Position numbers and translations under genes: made by a program. The notes below the pieces were generated by a model, which was not told the DNA's origin, did not search any database, and worked only from the letters and a program-made list of their open reading frames with translations. Shown here piece after piece: positions 47,639 through 64,000 of a stretch of 64,000 bases of DNA (position 1 is the stretch's first letter; every line of letters begins with the position of its first letter). Origin of the DNA: Syncephalastrum monosporum B8922 (taxonomy: Eukaryota; Mucoromycota; Mucoromycetes; Mucorales; Syncephalastraceae); the NCBI GenBank assembly GCA_000697355.1, contig JNEN01001259.1:124001-188000 (forward strand). The letters run 5' to 3'.

Positions 47639-49148
47639 ATGGAAAATTTTGACGAAGGCCTCGAGAGACACCAGAAGACGAGTGCGCCTGTCTCTGCGGC
47701 TGTTTCCGAGGAGGATAACAAGCCCTTGAAGCCATGGCAAAGGCGAATTCGTTTTCTGAAGAGCAAAGAATTCCTGCGTGTACTGCTTCTTGGCCAATGT
47801 ATGTACCACCCTATGCGCCATACCACAACACATCTCACTTCAAAGAATATAAAAAAAACCCGAACAAACAAATATGAACAGTACTCTCACTCTGCATCAC
47901 GGCCACGGTGGTGACGTCCACAAAACTCGGAAATGATTACAATTTCAATGCGCCCACGACGCAGACCTTCCTCGTTTAGTGAGTCCGGCGTGAGAACATC
48001 CGTGCACAGATACTAACGCAAGGCCACCTCAAGTGCCGTCCTTGCCCTGATATACAACCCATATTGCATCTACAAGCGAGGTTTTCGAGGATGGTTTAAT
48101 CAGTTCTGGGAGCGAGGCGTATTCTGTAAGTGCGGATCATGGTTGAAAGGGTTGCAAGCAAATCTAAGATCCGCTTTGTAGATTTTTTCCTGGGATGGGT
48201 CGACGTAGAAGGCAATTATCTGGTGGTCAAATCTTACCAGTATACGGGCATGCTGTCTGTGATGCTTCTCGATAGCTGGAGTACCCCCGTCTGCGTGATC
48301 CTGTCTTTTATTTTTTTGCGCGTCCGTTACAGATGGGTACAGTACCTTGGGATATTTGTGTCGCTGTGCGGTATGGGTATGCTTGTCGGAAGCGATGCGA
48401 TGGGTGGCGCGTCTTTTATGGCAAGCGATCCTGTCAAAGGCAACCTCTTTGTTCTTTTGGGCGCGACTTTTTATGGTGTTAGCAACACCAGTGTTGAATA
48501 TCTTTGCCGCAAATATCCTATCTACGAGGTCAATGCCAGTTTTACATTGTAAGTGAGAGATGTTCTTGAGCTTTAATGCTCATATAGCTTATATCATGAA
48601 TGCATAGGTTTGCTGCCCTGATTAACCTTGTTCAGCTCATGATCCTGGAGCGGAACGAATTTTCGACTTTTGTGAGTCAGGGCGAAGCGATTGGCATGGT
48701 GATCGTCTACACCGTTGTGATGGTGATCCTATACTCGCTTGCACCCGTTATGTATCGCTGGGGAAGTGCCGTGCTTTACAATCTGTCGTTGATGACAAGT
48801 GACTTTTACAGCTTGATCATTGGTCTCGGCCTCTTTGGATATACGGTAAGTAACGGGTAGCGGATCAGCATATCGTATGCTCATGGGCGGTCCTTTTCAT
48901 TATAGGTCGGTATCATGTATCCTTTTGCGTACGTGGTCATCATAATCGGCATTGCTGTTTATTATATCTTTCCTACCCCGGAGCCGGTTATCGACAATGG
49001 AGCGAAAGACGGTAGCAAGCCTTACAAGAAGCGCTCCTTCTTTGGCTTCTGGTATCGTACTGTCTATCCCAACCAGCCAGACGACGTGGAGAGAACTCCT
49101 ACGGAAAGACTGGACAACGTGTCATTTTCGGAGGAAGGCAAGGCATAA
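47639..49148 (+). CDS. SLC35F-type membrane carrier (DUF914)
   Basis: Ten-TM member of the DMT superfamily; human SLC35F1/F2 are the nearest named relatives, and the substrate is unknown. Exons: 47639-47798, 47882-47978, 48034-48125, 48182-48548, 48608-48845, 48906-49148; 398 residues. The polar N-tail (about 1-40, ending PWQRRIRFLKSKEFL) precedes TM1. The family signature FYFFLGWVDVEGNYLVVKSY covers the TM2-TM3 loop, then YTGMLSVMLLDSWSTPV, SDPVKGNLFVLLGATFYGVSN, and LYSLAPVMYRWGSAVLYNLSLM. The last ~60 residues are a polar tail (KPYKKRSFFGFWYR). The start is the first ATG after a CT-rich leader. Confidence 0.88.
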
Positions 49149-49346
49149 TGCCGAGATATTTTATTGGAGAGCGACTCTTTTGTACCATTTATAGATACCC
49201 CTCATTGTACTGTAGCATGTGTATTATTATTTACTGAGCTGGCACTTGCGTCTTTGGTCAGCCTGTAAAGAAAAAGACGTTCTCATTTATCCATACAATC
49301 ATTCATTCACTCATTTCTGTGTTTGCATTCTGCATAAGCCAGTTAT

Positions 49347-50562
<1,216 letters not shown>

Positions 50563-51723
50563 AATGTCGAAGGTGTAAAAGAAAGGAAAGGAAAACTACC
50601 AAGGACAACCTTCTCAAGACAGCATAAGCAAAGCCACTCGCTTGTCGGGGTAACACTTGCAGTCGCCCCCGTTGTCTCGGCCCGCTACAGCAGTAACCTC
50701 AGGCCTGCAGAACCAATTCCATGGTGACATCTTATTCCTTGGGTCATGCTATTTATAAATATCTTGCTTCGATTAATAAGACACTGCCCGATGACTCATT
50801 TGCTTTTGCTCAATGGCTCGCAACTTCTGGTGGAGTTGGTAACGAATTAAAAAAATATGCAATATGAAAGCATGAATAGAAATTTGATTATCACGAGATA
50901 TCTCATCTTCCGGGACTCGAGCCACACAACACAACATGTATATACTCCGTATATATGCTGACGTTTACAGGAGCATTGATGCTTGGAACGTGTGTTATCT
51001 ATGCCAGACAAACATAAGAAAACCAAAAGAACATGCTTTCGAGAAACCGATATTTAAACACCGACCCAAGGAAGACGGTTATACGCCCGTTTACGCGCTT
51101 TTGAGACCCACTCGCCAGCATCAGCAATAGTGACATCTATCCAAACAGATCTTGGTGCGTTTTTACGTTTTTAGTTCTCTAATAATGTTTAGCAATTTAT
51201 ACTTGAAATCAAAAGCAAGGCGAACTCTATACAAACTTCTGCCGTCGTAGTCACGCTACCTGATGCATATCAGAGGCCGTGTCGCGTAGCAACGTACTAC
51301 TTTATGCAGCGCACCAAAACTGTATATCGCTCATAGACTTCCTGTGTTCCCATTTATTTCAGCAAGAGATCAGCCGGAACAATTGAGCACGAACTTGCAC
51401 GAGAGTACGGTCCGTGGGCTATGGATCAGTCTTAGTGAGGGCAATGTCCCTGGACCTGCCACCGTAGGGCAAGAGACGCGGCAGATAAACATCGATGGAT
51501 ATATCTTTAGGACAGTGTGGGCTGCTCAAATTTTATTGCAGGTAGCTACTGTCTTTGGGATGGTATACTAAAGGGCATATATTATGAGAAAGATCAAACA
51601 TAGACATGTTCGAGAGGGATCCTTGACCCAAATGCGGAATCTGAATGACCGAATTCGGCTTCCAAATGGACTTGCCGTAGCAATGCGCTTTTCGCCTATT
51701 CTTCTTTCGGTGCGGATCTGATC
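50563..51723. other. Intergenic region between divergent SPE3 and PRP16
   Basis: About 1.16 kb between divergently transcribed genes, so it carries both promoters. Short frames (60-75 codons) without motifs. AT-rich in the middle. Nothing else recognised. Confidence 0.4.
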
Positions 51724-56319
<4,596 letters not shown>

Positions 56320-56948
56320 CGGATCAGCCAATGCCGTCCTTGCGCTCCATGCACGAGCCCCAGTCGAAAAAAGATAGCGTAATAAAGTGGGACTGATTTT
56401 TTTTTCTTTCTCCTGCTCTGTATTCGTTTCACCGGCAACAAGGAGTACCTTGTGCGACCTGAAAGAGTCACTCGAAGCACTTGTAAATAAAGTCACACAA
56501 AAAAGGATCGGCGTGCATTTCCCGAAAAAGGAGAAGGCAGGTGCCAAAAGGCACACAATCAATGTGGGGTGGAGGAAACAATAGGGATGATCATCTGACA
56601 GTGAGGCACAATAGAACAGGTACTCTTTTCCGTCTCTCGCTTCTCTTTTGCCTTGTAATTGATGATGTATTTCGAACCGTTATTTTCGTCATCACACTAA
56701 CGAATGTGTGAGCTCAGCCCTTCTTGTTAGTGCCGTTGAGATGAATTACGGCTACCATAAAAGGGATAATCAAGTCGAAATCGGCAAGCGCGACCCGCCA
56801 AGAACAAGCCAGACAATTGGACACAGGGGAAATCGGTTGCCGAAGCCCGTTTTCTACGATTCCACACACTGAGTCGATTAGACACACCCGTTTTTCTTCT
56901 TTTCTTTTATTTCCCTTCATCTTTTCCCTCTTTTGGGTATTTATTTGA
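56320..56948. other. Intergenic region, PRP16 3' end and esterase promoter
   Basis: About 630 bases between two plus-strand genes. A CT-rich tract (about 56892-56935) precedes the esterase ATG. No gene or RNA recognised. Confidence 0.4.
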
Positions 56949-58071
56949 ATGGTTTTGCGACTGGCGTCGATCCTCTTGTTTGTTTGCGTCCTCCTGCGCG
57001 TGCAAGCGCAGCAGCAGCAGCAGCAGCAGCAACAGAACACGACCAACAGCTTCGTTGTTTTTGGCGATTCGTATACCACCGAATCCAATGAGTTCTGCAA
57101 CGGGCCTCGATGGGTGGACCAACTGATGCAGGCTTGGGATAACACGTCGTTGACCAACAACGCCATTGGCGGTGCCATGTGCAATGGTCCAAGCCAGAGC
57201 ACGAGTGTCTATCACCAGCTCGAGAATTACCTGCAAACGAACCCCAACAATGACCCTGCGACGACCATTTACTCGTTTTTCGTTGGCATCAACGATCTCG
57301 TTCATAACATTGGCAAGTCCTGAAGAATAACCTAAAATAGATAAGAACAAAGGCTAACACAAGCATCTGGTGCGACATGATATTCTGCAGACAGTGCGAC
57401 TGTGCTGAGCTGCATCGCCGAGCGCATCGAGCGCATCGAGTCGCAACTTCAGGGCAAGCGATTTTTGGTGTTCAACATGGTGCCTTTTGAGCGCAGCCCG
57501 CGCATCACGCGCAACGCGTCGTCGGTGCCGTACGCGACAGAGTGGATCAAGCAATACAACGGTAATATAGGCGCGACGATGACGAACCTTACAACGAGCC
57601 ACTCTGAGTTGGATGTCCGCATTGTCGACACCTACGCCACCTTGTCCAACGTGCTCGACCACCCGACCGATTACGGTATCACAGAGAGCGTGCAGACGGC
57701 CTGGTTCCTGCAGAACGGCCATCCTGACCCGAAGACCGAACTGGCGAACGGTAACAAGTACTTTTGGTACGATGTCACGCACATGACGAGCGGTAAGTTG
57801 GATAAAGACCAGGCTGTGGCGTGCTGAAATGGACTCATCTGTTTTCTGATGGCTACTATCACTCCACTTAGCGGTGCATACACAGATGAAGGATGCCGTG
57901 CTTGCGAGTAAGCCCTTCAGTGATTTGCCTCTCGGTAACGGTGTGTCGCCTAGCACCACCCCCGCGTCGCCTTCCTCATCTCCCTCGGGCGACAGCGCAG
58001 CGCCTCGACTTTCCTATTCGACCTCCTTATTGGCTGCCCTTGTCTTGGCCTGCATGAGTCTCGTCTATTGA
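56949..58071 (+). CDS. Secreted GDSL (SGNH) esterase, probably GPI-anchored
   Basis: Extracellular SGNH hydrolase; ester substrate unknown (lipid or carbohydrate). Exons: 56949-57312, 57391-57792, 57872-58071; 321 residues. Signal peptide about 1-20 (LRLASILLFVCVLLRVQA). A run of nine Gln follows the cleavage site. Block I is FVVFGDSYTTE with nucleophile Ser41, then NAIGGAMC, block III FVGINDLVHNI, and near 249-252 WYDVTHMTSG, which provides the Asp/His pair. C-terminal Ser/Pro-rich linker (SPSTTPASPSSSPSG) and hydrophobic tail SLLAALVLACMSLVY suggest a GPI signal. The first intron (after 57312) needs a GC donor with consensus GCAAGT; a GT site two bases on breaks the frame. Confidence 0.9.
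57009..57036 (+). repeat. (CAG)n coding repeat in the GDSL esterase
   Basis: About nine CAG/CAA codons code a poly-Gln run just after the predicted signal peptide cleavage site. Confidence 0.8.
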
Positions 58072-58294
58072 TCGTCCCAGATACACTACTTGTTAGATCC
58101 CCCCTTACACTTTGTAATAATATAAAGTTTTCTTCATAACAAAGCCGCCATATCCCCCATGCAGTAAGCCGACAGAGAGATTGAATATGTCATGGGAAAA
58201 TTGTGTATATTTACGTATGTGTGTGTGTGTGTGTGCGTATATGTGCGTGCGCAGTAAAGGGATGATGATGATGAGGAGGAAGAGTGTGATATTA

Positions 58295-58626
58295 TTATGC
58301 TTTCTTTTCCTTGTCGTCTGCGCTCGATGCACTGGAAGACGACGACGGGAAAGGGGTTTCTTTGCGGGACTCATCCAAGAGCTTGTCGATACCCTTCTCC
58401 TTGAGCGTGGCCTACGGTAGAGGTGATATGAGGTTAGCTTGGACGCCATTCGAAAGATTCATGAATTTTAAATGTTTACCATGACACATGCACGGTAGTC
58501 CTTGAAAAGCTCCTCGCACTCGGGGGTCGTGTCGCCTTTCAGAAACTTCTCCGAGTACCACTTGTTGAAGCAGGTGTCGTACTTTTGCTTCAAATCGGTG
58601 CAATTCGTGCCTATGCTGGACGACAT
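58295..58626 (-). CDS. MDM35: Mitochondrial intermembrane-space protein Mdm35 (TRIAP1-like)
   Basis: Mdm35 partners the PRELI/Ups lipid-transfer proteins in the intermembrane space and is imported by the Mia40 disulfide relay. Exons (minus): 58480-58626 and 58295-58411; 87 residues. Twin CX9C motifs are visible: Cys9-Cys19 ([11 protein letters not shown]) and Cys37-Cys47 ([11 protein letters not shown]), separated by [17 protein letters not shown], which is the diagnostic middle of TRIAP1/Mdm35. The C-terminal tail ([18 protein letters not shown]) is disordered. Only 188 bases separate its start from the divergent ZC3H3-like gene; the shared promoter may coordinate them. Confidence 0.93.
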
Positions 58627-58814
58627 TCGGGTGTATATGTATGCAGGGGGGGGGTCCAAAAAGAGAAAAAGGAGGAGGAGGATGAATTCGGCGGGCTGTC
58701 ATTGGGTAGTGGCTTTTCGCTTTATTCCCTCTCGCACGTACGCTTTATCGTTCACTTTTCCTTTTCCTTTCCCCTATCCTAATACATCTCTCTAATTGTT
58801 TTCTCTATTCCGTC
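58627..58814. promoter_or_regulatory. Bidirectional promoter between MDM35 and the ZC3H3-like gene
   Basis: 188 bases separate the two divergent start codons, so both promoters must overlap or lie within the neighbouring transcripts. The strand facing the ZC3H3-like gene ends in a TC-rich leader. No individual factor site can be assigned with confidence. Confidence 0.55.
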
Positions 58815-60597
58815 ATGTCCGATGCCGAACTACGAGCACGTATTGCACGGTTATCGGGTGCGATTGAGCAACATCGCACCACAGCCAACCAATACAGCCC
58901 GCGCGGACGGGGGTACTACTCGCCCGTGCGTGCAAGAGGCCGTGGCCATTACGCCGCAGCGCCTGGTCGAAATATGACTTTGGTGAACAACAAGACATCG
59001 CCAGCGACCGCTGCACCTGCCGCCCCTTTGCCCTCCTCCGCCTCGGCTTCTTCTTACAAGCCCAGTCCCCACCGCACCTTGATCAACACTCATGCCGGTC
59101 CATCCACCGTCCCTCACACCACGCCGACGCAAACACAACAGAGACAGACTCCCACAACAACAGCAGCAGCAACAACAACGACGACGCCTAAAAAGGTAGT
59201 GATCGATGGCGTCACTTTTACAGTCAAAGGCAGAAAGTTAGTGCGCGAGGGCGTCAGTCCTCTTCCGGCCGCCATCAAACGAGGCACGCACGTGCTTGTG
59301 AGGAAAAAGTAAGTCCATCCCCATGAGCGAACAGTGAAGAACTCAATCGAACCGATGCCTTGCAGTCTTCCTCGAGATAAAAACAAAAACATGGTGGCAG
59401 GCTCCGTGCCTGTCCTCAAGCGGAAGACCCGGCCTGTGCGCAGCAAAGTGGGCAACATGGTGCTCAAGCGCGAGCCCGAAGGCTACACACGCCAGGGCCC
59501 TTCCGGCAAGTCGCTTGTCCTGACCTCGACCCAGCGCAAGAACAACCGAGCCCACTGTGGCATCTATACCCGCTATGGTATGTACAAGAAGGACGAAAAA
59601 GAAAAAAATTTATGCAGATCATGCACAAAAAAAAAAAAAGAAAGACCGCGCGCCTGCACGCCTCATATCAAATCAATAACCCTTTCCTTTTTCCTCTGTA
59701 CCACTAGGCCGGTGTCCTCGCGGCCCCACTTGTGCCTTCAAACACGACCCGGCCCACCGCGCGATCTGTCCGCGCTTCCTGCAGAACCGCTGCAAGCGCG
59801 GCGCAGCGTGCCAGCTGTCGCATACCCCGACCCCGCACATCATGCCGCACTGCGCCTTCTTCCAAAAGGGCGGCTACTGCACGAACGAGGCGTGCCCGTA
59901 CCCGCACGTCCGGGTGAGCACACAGGCGCCGGTCTGCCGCGCCTTTGCCATGGAGGGCTACTGCGCCAAGGGCTTGCAGTGCCACAACAAGCATATCCAT
60001 GTCTGCCCCGAGTTCGCCGAGACCGGCACCTGCTCGAATGCCAACTGCCGCATGCCGCACGTGACGCGGCGCAACAATGGGCAAGGCAAGACCGAGGCCG
60101 TGCTGCTGCCGACCAAGTGGATGAGCTCGGCCTACGTGCGCGCGCAGAAGAAGACGCAGCATGAGGAGAAGGCGCGGAAGCGCGCGTGGGTCGAGGAGCA
60201 GCGGCGCCAACGCCAATGGGTGCGCCCCACCGCGGGTGGCGACGCGAGCGGGACGACCCCGACGGGCGCGCCGCAAGCATCCTCGGAAGAGGATGGGTTT
60301 GTACCTCTGTTTGACAGTGATGAAGAAGACGACGATGCAGGGTGGGGTCAGTACTGGAGAGGGGATTCACAGTCGGACGCGACGCCGCATGACGAGGAGG
60401 AGGAGACGTTGCGGTTTAGCGACCAAGATGACGATGAAGAGGAAGCAGAGGAAGTGGAGGCGGACAATGGTCAGTATGAAGACGACGAAGCACCCGTACA
60501 AGCTTATGCATCCGAAGAAGAAGAAGATGATTATACCATGGATGAAGATGGAAATTTGCAAGATTTTGACGAATATGAAATAGCAGAAGAAGAATAA
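58815..60597 (+). CDS. CCCH zinc-finger protein, ZC3H3/Red5-like
   Basis: Human ZC3H3 and fission yeast Red5 act in nuclear RNA 3' processing, export and decay. Exons: 58815-59308, 59366-59577, 59708-60597; 531 residues. The N-terminus has RG-rich segments (SPRGRGYYSPVRARGRG) and Thr-rich low complexity, then a conserved TPKKVVIDGVTFTVKGRKLV block. Five consecutive CCCH fingers occupy about residues 225-345 with spacings C8C5C3H, C7C5C3H, C8C4C3H, C8C5C3H, C8C4C3H: starts HCGIYTRYGRC, ICPRFLQNRCKRGAAC, HCAFFQKGGYC, VCRAFAMEGYC, VCPEFAETGTC. Tandem five-finger arrays of this spacing are typical of ZC3H3/Red5. The C-terminal third is strongly acidic. I would call it by the finger array; the precise role is inferred. 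Confidence 0.86.
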
Positions 60598-60753
60598 AGA
60601 AAAAGTAGCAAGAAAGTGCATTAAAAAAAAACATGACATGATGATGGGAAGGGCTGCTATTAATGGGATTGGACGGCGTGTGTGCATGTGCGTGTGTGTA
60701 TATAGATGTGTATGAACAGGATGCTTGATATCGTGTTTCTTTTTTCTTTTGCT

Positions 60754-62346
60754 TTACTCGGGAGGGTCTTCTTCCTCATTGCTCTCCAGCTCTGCGAGCG
60801 GGTTCGTGTCTTCGAGCTCTTGGAAGGTGAGCTCCTCGATGGCCTCACCCGCGACGGCACCGACCGGACGCTCCTCCAGGCCGGGCCGTCGCGCGTGCGG
60901 GCTTGCGCGGATTGTGATGGAGTCAATCAGGTCCTGGTCGGCGCCGTACGTGTTCCAGACGAGCGACCAGCGGTCGTGGTCGTGGGCGGGCGGGAGGAAC
61001 TCCATCAGGACATAGTGGAAGACGAGGTGGATGCTCTCGTACATGTGCCAGTCCACGACGCGGTCAAAGTCGAGGTCGCCGCCGGCGCCGCCGATGATGG
61101 TATAATGGATGCCGTTCCGCTCGCCGCGCTCATAGTTGTGCTGGTGGCCGGACACGACGAGATCGACGCCGTACTGCTCAAACAGGGGCACGAAGCGGTC
61201 CTTGACAAAGGCGCCCCAGTCGCTCTGCTTCTGCTTGAACCAGCCGTCGGGATCCCAGTACTCGACAAAGGGCGGGACGTGGACCACGACCAGGCGGAGC
61301 TGGGCCGACTGGAAGGCGTCGCTCGCGAGTTCGCGCTGGAGCCAGTCGTCCTGCTGGCGCCAGTCGAGGTTGCTGTCGAGGACCACGAAGCGGATGGCGC
61401 CGTCGGCCAGGGAAAAGGCGTACCACGGGTCGGTCGAGACGTCGCTGTGGCGGGGATAATGGTACTCGTAGGGGGGGTCGTGGGCGTGGTTGCCGTGGGC
61501 GTAGACGAGCGGCGTGGTCTGGCCGAGGCCAAAGTGGGTCAGCGGCCCCACAAAGTCGGTCTGCCACTGCCGCAGCGACGGGTAGTGCTGCACCGCGTCG
61601 CCCACGTGGAGGACATAGTCGACGGCGGGCACGTTGCGCAGCAAGGACACAAACGTGCGCAGGCCAAACTGGTTGTCGCCCACCGCCGCCATGCGGATCG
61701 GCCGGCGGCGCGTGTGCGCGTGCCAGGCAAAGACGTGCCGGGCGATCAGACGGCGACGATGGTCGAGGATGCGGTACTCGATGGAGTCGCCTTGCAGCGG
61801 ACCGATCGTGGCCTTGTACAGGCTGTGGCGGCCGTCGAGGACGACGGGATCGACCGGTTCGGAGGCGCGCATGTCACTCGACGGGGCGCGCCATTCGACG
61901 GTCATGGCCTTGGTGCCGCAGTTCATTTCCCAGACGACCTGGACACGGTCGGTGTCCTGGACGTAGAGAATCGGCTCTTTGCGGAGCACGCCGCAGGGGA
62001 TCCAGCGACTGTCGAACAGGGCATTGTCGAGCTTGATGCGCACGAAGGCCCAGTATATGTGGATGAGCGTCGAAAAGCAGTAGAGGAGCGAGCCGACGAC
62101 GAGGAGAGCGAGCACGAGCCATTTCCGGTGGCGTTTCGACCATCGTACTCGGAAGCGGGCCGGGGATGATGCGGATTGGGCGTGGGCATGGGCGGAGAGG
62201 GCTTCGAGGAAGGCTTCGCGATGGCGGGTGTTGTGGTTGGCAAAGGGCGAATCGGGCTGGGATGGATGGTCTGGGTAGGGCGATGTGGGCGGTTTGTGCT
62301 GGAAAGACACAGAAGAGTAGGGCTCGTAGCTGTTTGGCTGTAGCAT
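60754..62346 (-). CDS. Membrane-anchored calcineurin-like (purple acid phosphatase type) metallophosphatase
   Basis: Single exon, 530 residues, GC-richer than its neighbours. A polar N-terminus (about 1-75) with a basic RVRWSKRHRKW stop-transfer flank is followed by one TM (LVLALLVVGSLLYCFSTLIHIYW, given in shortened form), i.e. a type II protein with the catalytic domain outside or in the lumen. A fibronectin-like region precedes the metallophosphatase core. Metal-binding motifs in order: AAVGDNQFG, VLHVGDAVQH, YAHGNHAHD, VVVHVPPFVEYW and SGHQHNYERG. These match the D, GD, GNH, H and GHxH ligands of the PAP/phosphodiesterase family. Its substrate cannot be told. The C-tail is Glu-rich. The start is the first ATG in the long open frame. 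Confidence 0.9.
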   Translation of the reverse strand: MLQPNSYEPYSSVSFQHKPPTSPYPDHPSQPDSPFANHNTRHREAFLEALSAHAHAQSASSPARFRVRWSKRHRKWLVLALLVVGSLLYCFSTLIHIYWAFVRIKLDNALFDSRWIPCGVLRKEPILYVQDTDRVQVVWEMNCGTKAMTVEWRAPSSDMRASEPVDPVVLDGRHSLYKATIGPLQGDSIEYRILDHRRRLIARHVFAWHAHTRRRPIRMAAVGDNQFGLRTFVSLLRNVPAVDYVLHVGDAVQHYPSLRQWQTDFVGPLTHFGLGQTTPLVYAHGNHAHDPPYEYHYPRHSDVSTDPWYAFSLADGAIRFVVLDSNLDWRQQDDWLQRELASDAFQSAQLRLVVVHVPPFVEYWDPDGWFKQKQSDWGAFVKDRFVPLFEQYGVDLVVSGHQHNYERGERNGIHYTIIGGAGGDLDFDRVVDWHMYESIHLVFHYVLMEFLPPAHDHDRWSLVWNTYGADQDLIDSITIRASPHARRPGLEERPVGAVAGEAIEELTFQELEDTNPLAELESNEEEDPPE

Positions 62347-62526
62347 CCTCCTTCTCTAAACGCGCATGGGGAGACACAGACGAATAAAACTTGAAGAATT
62401 GAATGCCTCGAGGATGGAAACAAGAGAATTCCCTTCTGCCGTCCTGTTTGTGCCACGCGAGACCCAAAACAGTTGCAGATTTTCAAAGGAGGAAAAAAAA
62501 TAATTGCCCTGATTTTTTTTGCACAT

Positions 62527-62530
<4 letters not shown>

Positions 62531-62557
<27 letters not shown>

Positions 62558-62558
62558 T
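62531..62558. repeat. Poly-T (28) homopolymer tract
   Basis: A pure T run of 28 on the plus strand, i.e. a poly-A run on the strand of the ABCB gene, about ten bases past its stop codon. It could be an assembly-sensitive homopolymer. Confidence 0.9.
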
Positions 62559-62566
62559 CTTTCTTC

Positions 62567-62572
62567 TTTATT
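62567..62572 (-). terminator. AATAAA polyadenylation signal overlapping the ABCB stop codon
   Basis: On the minus strand the final codons run CAATAAAG, so the TAA stop (62568-62570) lies inside an exact AATAAA. A long A-rich tract on the same strand follows. Confidence 0.45.
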
Positions 62573-64000
62573 GGGTCACATTCAATGCCTGCTGGTGCAC
62601 AAGCTTCTTGTAGCTGCCGTTTCGCTCGAGCAACTCCCAGTGCGTGCCACGCTCCACAATCTCGCCATTCTCAATCACGCAAATGACGTCGGCGTGCTGG
62701 ATGGTCGAGAGACGGTGGGCGATCGTGATGGTGGTGCGGCCGCCTTCCTTGAGGACGTTGTCAATCGCGGCTTGCACCAGTTTCTCAGACTCGCTGTCGA
62801 GGGCCGACGTCGCCTCGTCAAGGAGGAGCACGCGCGGGTTGCGGATCAGAGCACGCGCGACCGCAATACGCTGCTTTTGCCCGCCCGACAGCTGCGAGCC
62901 CTTGTCGCCGACGCGCGTCTCGTAGCCTTGCGGCAGACTCTCGATGAAGCGGTGCATGTTGGCCTGCTTGGCCGCGTTCTCGATCTGCTCCTGCGTCACC
63001 GTGTCGAGCGCGCCGAAGCGGATGTTGTCAGCCACCGACAGATCAAACAGCACCGGCTCCTGGCCGACGAGCGCCATGTGGCTGCGCAGATTCGGCACCG
63101 CGTACTTGTCCACCGCGTGTTCGTCCAGCAAGACTTGGCCGCGGATGGGGTCGTACCAGCGCTGCAACAGCCCGATCGTGGTGGATTTGCCACAGCCACT
63201 GAATGGGGATGATAAGTAGAAAAGGATTGACTTAGTACGATGGCCAGAACGTTTCCCCCCCCCCTGACATTCCAAGTATCTTTACCTCGGCCCCACGAGT
63301 GCAACGGTCTGGCCGGGCCTGTCCGTCTTGAGGTTGAAGGTGCCCGAGAAGATGGGGATGTCCGGTCGGGTGGGGTAGTGGAACGCCACGTCCTGGTAGG
63401 CCACGTCGCCCTTGACCGAAGCAGGCTCGTACCCTTCCATGTCCATGTCCACCAGGGGCTTGCGGTCCAAGAGGGCAAACGCCGAGATGGCCGAGTTGCG
63501 CGCCTTGACAATGCTCGAGATGAAAGACGTGCTGCGACCCAGGCCCTGCGCTGTCATCATGACCGCCATCATGACCACCATGAGCTCCTGAAACGTCAGT
63601 CGGTTCTGCTGAATCAGGTGGACGCCCGCATAGTACGACACGGCGTACGTGTACTGCATAATCGCCTGCATCATGGCATAGCCGATCGAGCCCAGGAGTG
63701 CTTTGCGGATCGCGAGCTTGTGCGGTCGCTCCATGGCCTTGGCGTAGCGGTCCTCAAAGTAGGCTTGCTGGGTCAGGCCCGCGACGGTCCGGATCTCCTT
63801 GATGGCCTCGCCTGCGATCTCGCCCGTCTCGATCGTCACGCGTTTCGTGTCGTCCTCGAAGCCTGCCTCGACCCGCGTCTCGTGGTACACCGCAAGCATC
63901 ATGAACGGCGCGGTTGTCAGGGTGATGAAGGTGAGCAACCAGTTGTAGACAAAGGCAATGACAAGACCTGCATGAATAAATATCAAAAAAAAAAAAAAAA
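62568..64000 (-). CDS. ABCB-type (P-glycoprotein-like) ABC transporter, C-terminal half, partial
   Basis: The gene runs off the right edge; only the C-terminal part is present. Exons inside the window (minus): 63296-63967 and 62568-63198; the part after 63967 is intron and the 5' exons lie outside. Visible are the second membrane domain (TM segments around [19 protein letters not shown] and [30 protein letters not shown] loop) and the second ATPase domain: [12 protein letters not shown]alker A (split by the intron), [35 protein letters not shown] signature, [11 protein letters not shown]alker B, and [10 protein letters not shown]-loop. This order and the linker [14 protein letters not shown] identify an ABCB1-type full transporter. 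ABCB genes of fungi export toxins, drugs or pheromones; the substrate is unknown. Confidence 0.94.

Noticed and set aside
60706..62169. 487-codon plus-strand frame opposite the metallophosphatase
   Set aside because: The minus strand carries all metal-binding motifs in order; the plus frame is an open shadow caused by high GC.
62403..63212. 269-codon plus-strand frame over the ABCB gene
   Set aside because: The minus strand encodes an intact ABC ATPase domain; the plus frame includes the poly-T tract as poly-Phe.

Overview
The window is nuclear DNA of a filamentous fungus, most probably an early-diverging one (Mucoromycota, likely Mucorales; the genus cannot be fixed from the sequence alone). 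The evidence is a full set of fungal genes (chitin deacetylase, Ecl1-like factor, Adp1-type ABC transporter, Nma111, Mdm35), very many short GT-AG introns (mostly about 45-110 bases), pyrimidine-rich intron ends, and three gene types that Ascomycota and Basidiomycota usually lack: a phosphorylase-kinase alpha/beta regulatory subunit, a class C (GABA-B-like) GPCR and a class IIa-type histone deacetylase. There is no operon structure, no prokaryotic or viral block, and I recognised no tRNA, rRNA or CRISPR.

Layout. 0.3-5.3 kb (+): phosphorylase kinase regulatory subunit. 5.5-13.1 kb (-): a His/Ser/Pro-rich protein, the F1-ATPase chaperone Atp11, a triose-phosphate/nucleotide-sugar-type transporter and complex III subunit Qcr8. 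13.9-19.2 kb (-): an unrecognised small gene and a 14-exon class C GPCR. 21.7-32.3 kb (-): an Ecl1-type zinc protein, an RBBP4/Msi1-like WD40 protein, the HtrA protease Nma111 and a class II histone deacetylase with an added Tudor/chromo-barrel-like module. 33.6-49.1 kb (+): Adp1-like ABCG transporter, chitin deacetylase, RNA polymerase I subunit Rpa43, phospholipase D and an SLC35F-type carrier. 49.3-50.6 kb (-): spermidine synthase. 51.7-58.1 kb (+): splicing helicase Prp16 and a GPI-type GDSL esterase. 58.3-58.6 kb (-): Mdm35. 58.8-60.6 kb (+): ZC3H3-like CCCH protein. 60.8-64.0 kb (-): a membrane metallophosphatase and the 3' part of an ABCB transporter that runs off the right edge.

The genes are mostly independent, but some functional groups appear: mitochondrial biogenesis (Atp11, Qcr8, Mdm35), chromatin (RBBP4-like, HDAC), RNA (Prp16, ZC3H3-like, Rpa43), cell surface and wall (chitin deacetylase, GDSL esterase, Adp1-like protein), and signalling or glycogen control (GPCR, phospholipase D, phosphorylase kinase regulator).

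Exon maps were built by hand from reading frame, splice consensus and remembered family conservation. For each complete gene the exon lengths sum to a whole number of codons, which supports the maps without proving each junction. Two features stand out: coding micro-exons of 9 and 12 bases through the HDAC active site, and several in-frame introns that only work with GC donors. No wholly unknown system was seen. The strongest candidates for something undescribed are the GPCR with a PH-like tail and the Tudor-like/HDAC fusion.
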